Positions 56,200 through 64,000 of a stretch of DNA of 64,000 bases are shown one piece after another (within the stretch, counting starts at the first letter, position 1; the number at the start of each line of letters is the position of its first letter). The stretch comes from Acridotheres tristis (lineage: Eukaryota > Chordata > Aves > Passeriformes > Sturnidae). Below the pieces are notes generated by a model, which searched no databases, was not told the DNA's origin, and saw only the letters and a list, made by a program, of their open reading frames with translations. The position numbers and the translations under genes were made by a program. Location: assembly GCA_037013685.1 (NCBI GenBank), contig CM072885.1:28681442-28745441 (forward strand), written 5' to 3'.

Positions 56200-56990
56200 T
56201 GAAACATGTTTCTCCCACTCCTCCATCCTCCCAGGCTCAGCTTCACTCCTGAATTCTCTTCCCACTGCCCTGCAGCAGCCCCTGGTGAGGCAGGGAACAG
56301 GGGCTGTGGTCAGTCACATGTTGTTTCTGTCTCTCCTCCCTTCTCAGATGAAGGACTCCTTACATTCTTCACCTCCAGCATGGGTTCCTTCCTATGGAAG
56401 ACAGTCCAGCACAAACTCCAACCAAGCCCTTCCCTTGTGTTACAGTTTTTCATGCTCTGCTCCAGCACAGGTCCTGCCAGGAGCCTGCTCCAGCACAGGC
56501 ATCCCACGGAGTCACTGCCTTCTTTGGGTATCCACCTGCTCTGCTGGGAGGTCTTCCATGGGCTGCAGGTGGATCTCTGCTCCACCATGGACCTCCATGG
56601 TTGCAGGGGAGCAGCCTTACCATGGTCTTCACCACAGGCAGGGATATTCTGCTCTAGGGCCTCAAGCACCTCTCCCCTCTCCTCCTTCCCTGACCTGAGA
56701 GTGTCTGCAGAGTTGTCTCTCTCACATATTTTCACTCTCCTCTCTGGCTGCAGTTCCTGACATGCACAGGGTTTTCCTCCATTTGCTAACTACACTATCA
56801 CAGAGATACTACTACCTCATGGTGCTCATGGGTTCATTCTTGGCCGGTGGTGGGTCCATCTTCAAGACCAGTTGGCACTGGCCCTTTGAGACATAGGGAA
56901 AGCTTCTGGAAGTTTCTCAAAGAAGCTGCCCCTGTAGTGTCCTCTCTACCACAACCTGATCATACAAATACAACATGAAGTATGTTAATT
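56200..56990. repeat. GC-rich repeat-like segment
   Basis: A pyrimidine- and GC-rich block with internal repetition: ATGGGCTGCAGGTGGATCTC/ATGGTTGCAGGGG and CTGCTCCAGCACAGG/CTGCTCCAGCACAGGC. Its second part (GGTGGGTCCATCTTCAAGAC, TGGCACTGGCCC, AAGCTTCTGG) looks like an interspersed bird repeat seen elsewhere. The family is not named because this rests on memory. The 184-codon frame at 56206 has no protein family resemblance. Confidence 0.4.
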
Positions 56991-59900
56991 TTTGGGCTAA
57001 TAAGGTTAAATCAAATTTCCAATTCTACAAACATATATCATTTATCTACAAACCAAACCAAATTCTCTGCCACAGTTTTGGAGAGAGAAGGGGAATTCTG
57101 AACAGCTTAAAGTTTTGTAAAAAATAATGAAAAGCAATATATTGCCATCCTAGTTCACATAACTCTATGGTTCATTCTACTCATACCTTTTTATTGAAAA
57201 CATATACACCAGAAATGGATCTCATTTTTCATTCCTTTTTTTTCCTGAGTGGCATTCAGAAGTGCAGACTATTTTAATTAGCAGTTTCTAATACATTTAA
57301 GGTCTATTATGCCAGGCTTGGAAGAAATTGTTCCTTTCACAGTGAGAGCATTACAGAGAATTCCAAAATCCTTTTTCAGTCCATCTGATCTGTGCTGAGA
57401 TGTATTTGCTGGAAAATACCTGAAATACCTTTCATCACACCACAGGGAATTTCATGCTAGTATATTAATTTTAAGAATAAACTTTTATAATTTTTCCACA
57501 AAGCCTTTGGTAAGAATTTATATGTGCTGTCACATAGTAGGGTGTCTGTGTGTATGTTCCATGGCATGTAGAATAATGATAGCATAAACCTGAGGTGCAT
57601 CATGAATGGCAGCACACTCCCTCAGCTATCTCATAGGACCAATTCAGCTTCTTAACATGTCAAGTTAAAAGTAGCTGCCTTACATCTACTGTATTCACCT
57701 ACAATAGAGAGGCTTCCACCTCTATTGCTGCTATTTTAGAAAATAGTTTACACTGACAACAATTCTGTTTTCCTTTAGAAAATCCTTGAAACAAAATGGC
57801 CATATCTGTTGTTTTCTTGTCTAAAATAAGTAACAGTCATTTATACTACACCAGACCCTTAGAGAGTGCTTTTCAAAAGGTAATAACTGTTTTTCACAGC
57901 ACTCCATGCATTAGGACTTGTTCATTTGTCATCTGGGTTAATGAAGATGTAAGGACAATAACTGACTTAGTCAAGGCTGCACATGAAGTTTATGATAGCA
58001 GTTGCTGTAGGGTTCAAATCTTTTCACTGCTCTCTTGAATGCTTTTCCACTTTGTGAATGGAAGACCATTTTTTTCTGTTTTTATCAGGACTGAGGAAAT
58101 ATTTCATCAGTGAGGAGAAATAAACTGGGGGTTTTTTTAATATATATATACAGAAATGATCTCAAATTTTTTAAATTATTGTCCAATTGGACAGCAGTCA
58201 AACCTGTTTTGCTATTGCTTTAGGGATGATTTTTTTCACCTACTGACGATTAGGCTACAAACTCCAGAACTTTGTCCAAAGAAGGAGTTCCTGAGATTTA
58301 GGATGGGAGATCAGATTTTCCAAAGATAAAATCTCTCCTTTCCAATACACAATGGCTTGCTTCAATGAGGAAATATTATCTTATTTTTTATATGCAATCC
58401 ATAAAACAGAGTGGGATTTTATTATATTTATTTTATACTTCCCTCTGTATAATAGAACTAAGGACTTTATTTTCAACAAATATACATAACTGTATGAACA
58501 GCGGTTAAATGCAGTCACGGGGGTAATAGCTTACAATGCTTATACATTAGAACTGACCAGTTCAAGTGTGGCAGTCCAGACTGAGACCTCTTAAGTTTAC
58601 TGAAGTGTGTTGCCAATGTTGCATTCTGTTACATCCACAAATTTAGGACCATTTATTCTTCTCAGCCTAGCTGAACCATACAGATAAGAAAGTTGATTTT
58701 TCCTGTCTTTCTCATGGGGATCAAATAAAATATACTGAATTTCAGTGGCATAGAGATTATGAGGAAAAAATGGAAAAAGGTGTTCTTCAGTTCTGTGACT
58801 CTAACTGAGGCCAAAAACCAGACCAAAACCAGGAGAGTGCCACTAAGTTCATGAGTCCCATATAAGGCTGATGGACAGTAAACTCTGTTTGAAGAGTTTA
58901 CTTATTTCTTACTGTTAAGAAATTAGTAAATAATAATTTATTATTATTAAGAAGTTGATAATTAAGTCACAACACAATGGTGTATTTGCAATCAGATCAC
59001 TTCCATTCATTTAATTGCCCTATTGGGAGGAGAAAGTACGATTAGGAACAGTCTTAAGAACAGTCACTGATACATTTTCCCCCGATGTATGGAGTATTGT
59101 CTGGAAAAATATGAGGAAGCAAGGGTAAAACAATGCCTGTAAGCTTCCTTACAATTAATACCATAGATTGTTTCCTGTCACTATACCCAGCTGTGCCTTG
59201 GTCTTGTTTTATTTAACAGGGCAGATTTAGGCTCAAATTCTAAATTCATCTTTGTCAGGTGCTATGATCAGTGAAGTCAACACTCATGACTCTGGACCAA
59301 TATAATTTTATGCTGCTTTTGTTCATGTTATTTACTTATTGTAATCTTTGTGTTTTCATTTCCATGTAATACACATGGTAGAAAAAAATTTCCACACAAC
59401 AGTACTGACAAAAGTTGAACCTTGTCTTTAGATTATAAAATTGCATTAATTCTGAAAGACAGCACATTTTTCTGCCTTAAAGGGCATTTCTTCCTTTCTT
59501 CTCACCTGTGTAAACATATCCTTTTATTTTAGAATTGATTTCTCATGTAAATTTCACATGTAAATTTGCAATTCCATAAATCAGGATGCAAATGCAGGCT
59601 GAACAGCCCTACTGTGTAGGTGTGAATAGGTCCCTGTGGCTATAATTAGCAATACATCTGTTGATGTTGACGGCTATTTATTGTGCTACTGATATATTGT
59701 CTCAGAAGATCCAAAGATCAGTTTGTTGTCTAGAATTCCTGACCAAATTTGGCAGAGACCAGGAGAAAGGCCAAACATATGAATTTTATCTCATGCAACT
59801 ATTTTTTTTACCATTTTTTTAAAGGGCAGGATTGATGCACTGAGAAAATTCTTAAGATATATTTTATATTTGTGTTCATTGCTTAAAAGTGTTATCTGAT

Positions 59901-60056
59901 AGAAAAAATCGTATACAATTACATCTAGGTAAAAAAAAAATTAATTACTGAGACAGGGAATTGAAAAGAAAGGAATAGCTCATCAAAAAACAAGGCAATG
60001 AGGAATGCCTAACATTTACAATGCTTGCAAAAATCGGGAGGAGAGGAAGACTGCTT
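56991..60056. other. Unassigned AT-rich DNA
   Basis: No genes or repeats recognised beyond a short (TA)n at 58139-58151. Confidence 0.5.
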
Positions 60057-60524
60057 TGTGATAAACGGAGCCAGGACTTGCAAACAGGGTGAGGGGTACA
60101 AGGCTACCAGTGATAAGTGATAAATCCAAAACCCTAAACCAGCAAGAACTAATCTCAAGGTCTGCAATGTGCCCAAATGGCTAAGACGCATGCTCCAGAG
60201 ACAAAGTTCAAAAGTTCAAGTGCGATGAAGAGTTTGGAAGCCTTCATCATAGACCCCCGACGACCCCTGAGCTGAGGCGGGGCAAGGGCAAGAGGACTTT
60301 TGGTTCATTTGAATACGAAGCGAGAGTAGGCGGGGCTAGGACATGAATATGTATTAGGCATATTGTGTAATCCTAGGCTTTTAGGGAATAAATAGAGCAG
60401 TAGTTTGAAGTTTCAGTGTGCATGCTTTGGGAGGAATTATCCCCATGCACCTCAGCGCTGAATAAATGCATACCTACTTTATAACTCTCTACGAGTTATA
60501 GAGTCTTTTCTGCATATCATTACA
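60057..60524 (+). mobile_element. Solo LTR candidate
   Basis: The right part is typical: AATAAA at 60461-60466, a hairpin at 60480-60500, a T-rich U5 and a terminal ATTACA at 60524. A GC-rich U3 precedes it, with GGAATAAATAGAGC as a possible TATA region. The left edge (TGTGATAAACGG) is a guess and no target duplication was confirmed. Confidence 0.55.
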
Positions 60525-60778
60525 TTTTTTCCTAAACAATTGTGGTATTCTGATGCATTTTCTAGTGAAAATTTTTCTAAGTAGTAACTCTGGGTATTAC
60601 AGGCAGTAAATATTGCAAATTTATATATTGATATTCCTAACCTGAAATCAAGATATACCTTAAACATAAAATCTTAAAATACTCTTACTAATTCAGTCCA
60701 TTATGCAGAAGAAAGGTAGCTGTGCATTGAACTGCACTAGTCACAGCCTGCCAGCATGTCAATCAAAATTATTATTCC

Positions 60779-61200
60779 CCTCTGTTCAGCACTTGTGATA
60801 TCACATCTATTCTGCATCCCATTTTGGAATCACTTATGCAAAGACAACTTTGAGAACTGGACTAAGTCCAGAAAAGGCCCTTCTTAGGGACATTTCGAGG
60901 ACTGGAGAACTAGAAAACCAAAAAGACACTGAGGAAAATTAGTTTATTCATCCTGAAGATAAGAACGTTTATAGGACTGAAAGACTGTTTTCACCTATCT
61001 AATGCATGATTGTGGAGGAGGAGTTAGATTCAGAGGTGCACAGCATATACACAAAAGCAGAGATGCAAAATTGCAGAAAGAGAAATTCAAACTGGCTGTA
61101 AGGAAAAAAATCCACAGTGATGGTGTCAAGAACTTGGAACGGGGGTCCCCATCCACAGAGATATTGAAAACTTGTTTGTGCAAGTTTGATTGATCTGGAA
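60779..61200 (+). mobile_element. Old CR1 LINE fragment
   Basis: TTGAGAACTGGACTAAGTCC, AAGGCCCTTCTTAGGG and GGAAAAAAATCC, then a tail resembling the CR1 end, follow the order of the CR1 3' region at high divergence. It is in + orientation and no coding frame survives. Confidence 0.65.
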
Positions 61201-62843
61201 GTCATATTCTCCGAGAAGTGTGAGAGTTCTGAGGAATGATCTGCCTCATATTATATGCAAGCTGGTTCTGATCATTTGAAGTCAGTCCCAAACTGATCAG
61301 CATTGATACAACCTCTTGATTTCCAGATTGCAGTGCCTTACTTGCTGCCAAAGACAACTTCACATTCTCCTGAGGTAAAAGAGGTGAGTCTGTTCTTTGC
61401 ACCCTAAATTTCTGATGGAGGCTGCTATTAGAACTGATGCAGTCTCAGTGACAGATTTGCTTTACCATGCGACTGCAAAGAAAGGGACATGGGTATTGAC
61501 ACAAAGGATTTTCTGTGACATGTCAAAAGCATTTTCATTTACCTACAGAAGACAGCAAGTGGCAGTGTATGAGGATTAATATATATTTCAGTATGGTAAA
61601 TTTCCTCTTTCCTGTGTTTTGACCAAATGTTGCCTTTAAGCATCCTGAAATGGAATCCCGGGGGATAAAAATGTAAGACACAAGAGATTACGTAGAGGTG
61701 TTCCAAAGCCCGAGTAGTGTTGCAGGTACCTGAGCCTTTGTTAGTGATACTAATGTTTTCATGTTCTCATTGTGTCTGCATATCTTATGAACTATTATTT
61801 GTAAGAGTTCTAGAATCCAATTTTCTCTTAAGTAGCTTATTCAGTATTTGTATAAAATCCCTATTGCTGATCATTGATAAGTCTCAAAAAAGTCCCTAGA
61901 GAAGTCATCTTTCATTTGGGAATATTCTGTGGGGTTTTTGTAGTTCCCAGGCCTCAAGGGAGGCTCATCCCTATTCTTTACTTGGTAGACTCAGGATGCT
62001 AAGACAACATCAATCTGTCTGACTGAGTCAGGATGCACTCTTATTTTATGTAAAAAAGAGGATAAATAAAAGGAAACGGAAAAGATAATCATAATACATG
62101 AAAAAAGTGGAAGATGTATAGAAAGAGGTTTTCTAGAAGAACTTTTTAGATAATACAAAGAGTAGAAAAACAAAAAGGCTGAGAGGAAAATGAGTGAAGA
62201 AATGGTCTGCACTTGGGAATCAATGTACTACTTTGCAGCTTGAGAAGCCTGGACGGAAAAGAGTCTTTTGTGCCTTAAATGCTGACCTGAAGATATATTA
62301 TTCTATTCTCTCATGCAATGTCAAATGTCTCTTGGAAACCTAAATAGATTACGTCTACCACATCAGCCCTATCTGCTTCCTGCATTCTCCTTTTGATAAG
62401 ACAGAGATTTATATTCTTATTCTTCTCTGATAGGTGCATCAATCTCTGCTGTCAGGTTGCCTGTCCAAATAACAAACCTGCATATCACAGAACTATTTTA
62501 AATGTAATGTTGATAGATGTTGTTTGTGGGCACTTGGCATCAACTTACAGTCACTTCCCTGCAAATTGCAACCTTCTCAAGCGACCCATATTTTCTATCT
62601 GTTCAATGTTCTCACCATTAAGAATTAATTATGGTCATAGATTTTGGACAATTCTAGGAATTCTCTGCTTCCGTGTCACTAGGCTGATTCCGTAAGTTGC
62701 TTCCAGCACCCAATGCTACCATTCTCATTCTGGCTTCATAAAACTTGAGGACAGATAAGTTGCCAACACTGAACAAAGCTGAACATTTCTAGTGAAATCT
62801 CTGGTCTGATAAAGTATTGCAAGGTGTTCTGGCTCTGTGACTG
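61201..62843. other. Unassigned AT-rich DNA
   Basis: No gene or repeat recognised. Confidence 0.5.
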
Positions 62844-63445
62844 TGTCACGATCTGCCAACACAGGGTGGGGGTCGTGATGGTTCATTTGATCTCAGAGGT
62901 GCAAACAGGAAAATAGCAGGGGACAAAATCAGTTTATTCAACAACAGCAATGCATTTTTATTAAATGCCAAAATTTCAGTTGCCATAGAGGAGAGAGATA
63001 GAGAGAGAGAGAGAGAGAAAAGAGGGGAATGGGGAAATAGCTACAAACAGATGAGATGGACGTCCTTGTGGGCCAGCCAATGGACAGGGAGTACTCCAGA
63101 GGGTGACTCTTTTATAGTCCTTTTCCAAAGCGAGTGGCTTCTGGCCAAGAGGTGGGAAGATTTATGGACCACTGTGAGGTGCTCCGGAAGACAGGTGCAT
63201 ACGTGCAGTACATACCGGCTTCAGCTGGTACCATAAGAGCACAGTCCAGTGAGCACAACACACCTGCACACAGTCACTTGGCAAGCATCCACCTCGACCA
63301 GGCCAGAAAAGCACTGTTCAGAGTCAACCTGGGTGGGGGTCCTCGGGGTCTTCTTATGATGGTCGTGAGGCAAAAACGAGGGAAACTTCGGACTGACCCT
63401 TACAGACTGCTGCTGCTTGCCAGCACTCACCCACACCCTGTGACA
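62844..63445 (-). mobile_element. LTR candidate, minus strand
   Basis: TGTCACGATC at the left and CACCCTGTGACA at the right form short inverted tips. On the minus strand TATAAAAG lies at 63116-63110 and AATAAA at 62938-62933, about 175 bp apart, as in a U3-R arrangement. The flanking five bases do not match, so the right edge is provisional. It includes a (GA)n run. Confidence 0.55.
62989..63020. repeat. (GA)n microsatellite
   Basis: A GAGA run with a few interruptions, inside the LTR candidate. Confidence 0.9.
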
Positions 63446-64000
63446 ACCTTTCAGAGACCTCGTGCTGTCTCAACTCAAGGTGACAGCTCCGTGCTCCTCT
63501 CTCCTGCCTACAGCACACACCTACTTCCACATTTCATCTACTCCCAGGTAAATTATTTGTCCAAATACCATCCTTTCTTCCAATTCATACCCTCTTCTGC
63601 TTCTTTTTTCCCCCACAGAAGCAGTGAACAGCAACTAGACCTTGACCAAATAGCTGGTCTTAGATGATTCAGTCAATGGCAAAATCCAATATGTTGGTTC
63701 AGTTCCTGCTCTTGTGGTCCTACAGCAAGGAAATTGCCCAGAGTGACAAAACCCAAGTTATAATCTCTCTTGAGTGTTACTACACTGACTCCTTACATAG
63801 GGCATACAGAAATATGCTTATAAGCAGCATATAAAAATAAAGTCGGAATATTTTCCTGTGCAACTAATGAATTATTTACTGGCTAACACTGCACTATTAT
63901 AAAAACTCTTGGATTTTTTTTTTTATATTATTATCCTACATATTTTTCATTCCTAATTCACCTCCCTCATAACTCAGAGGGAAGTGATTTCACACAGTGC
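63446..64000. other. Unassigned DNA
   Basis: Nothing recognised. The frame ending at 63667 has no motif. Confidence 0.5.

Noticed and set aside
56206..56760. 184-codon plus-strand frame
   Set aside because: Two other long frames overlap it on the same strand and one on the opposite strand. This is expected from GC-rich, stop-poor sequence, and no domain is visible.

Overview
The window is AT-rich vertebrate DNA, most probably from a bird. The reasons are truncated CR1 LINEs in both orientations and several long terminal repeats (LTRs) of types familiar from bird genomes, for example one beginning TGTCCTGGTTTAGGG when read from its U5 end. No host protein-coding exon, rRNA or functional tRNA could be recognised. 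The window reads as an intergenic or intronic stretch shaped by retroelements. Family names given here are from recognition only, since no repeat library could be run.

Layout: 1-7697 is unassigned AT-rich DNA with a long inverted repeat (arms at 1799-2125 and 5670-6000), a CR1 fragment and a 77-bp tandem duplication. A 7.1-kb provirus, called ERV1 here, lies on the + strand at 7698-14803: LTR, tRNA-Lys-type primer-binding site, a hydrophobic leader reading frame, a repeat-rich linker, gag, pro-pol (protease, reverse transcriptase, RNase H, integrase), polypurine tract, LTR. It has no env. Its 3' LTR is split by a younger solo LTR. 14807-31440 is mostly unassigned, with an LTR end, a CR1 and an LTR-like segment. 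A second, related provirus, ERV2, lies on the - strand at 31441-37891. 37892-50360 is unassigned apart from an LTR-like segment and CR1 copies. 50360-57000 is a GC-richer block with solo LTRs, a minisatellite and unclassified repeats. 57000-64000 is AT-rich, with an old CR1 and two further LTR candidates.

Both proviruses are inactive: stop codons and frameshifts break gag and pol. Their polymerase resembles the ERV-L (class III) group, and ERV2 is flanked by an imperfect 5-bp target duplication as expected for that group. The most interesting shared property is that gag ends in a UAG codon in both copies. The protease continues in the same frame, with exactly 37 codons from the UAG to the catalytic aspartate position. 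This suggests the ancestral family made Gag-Pro-Pol by stop-codon readthrough. A second shared property is a multi-transmembrane-like leader frame between the primer-binding site and the gag core.
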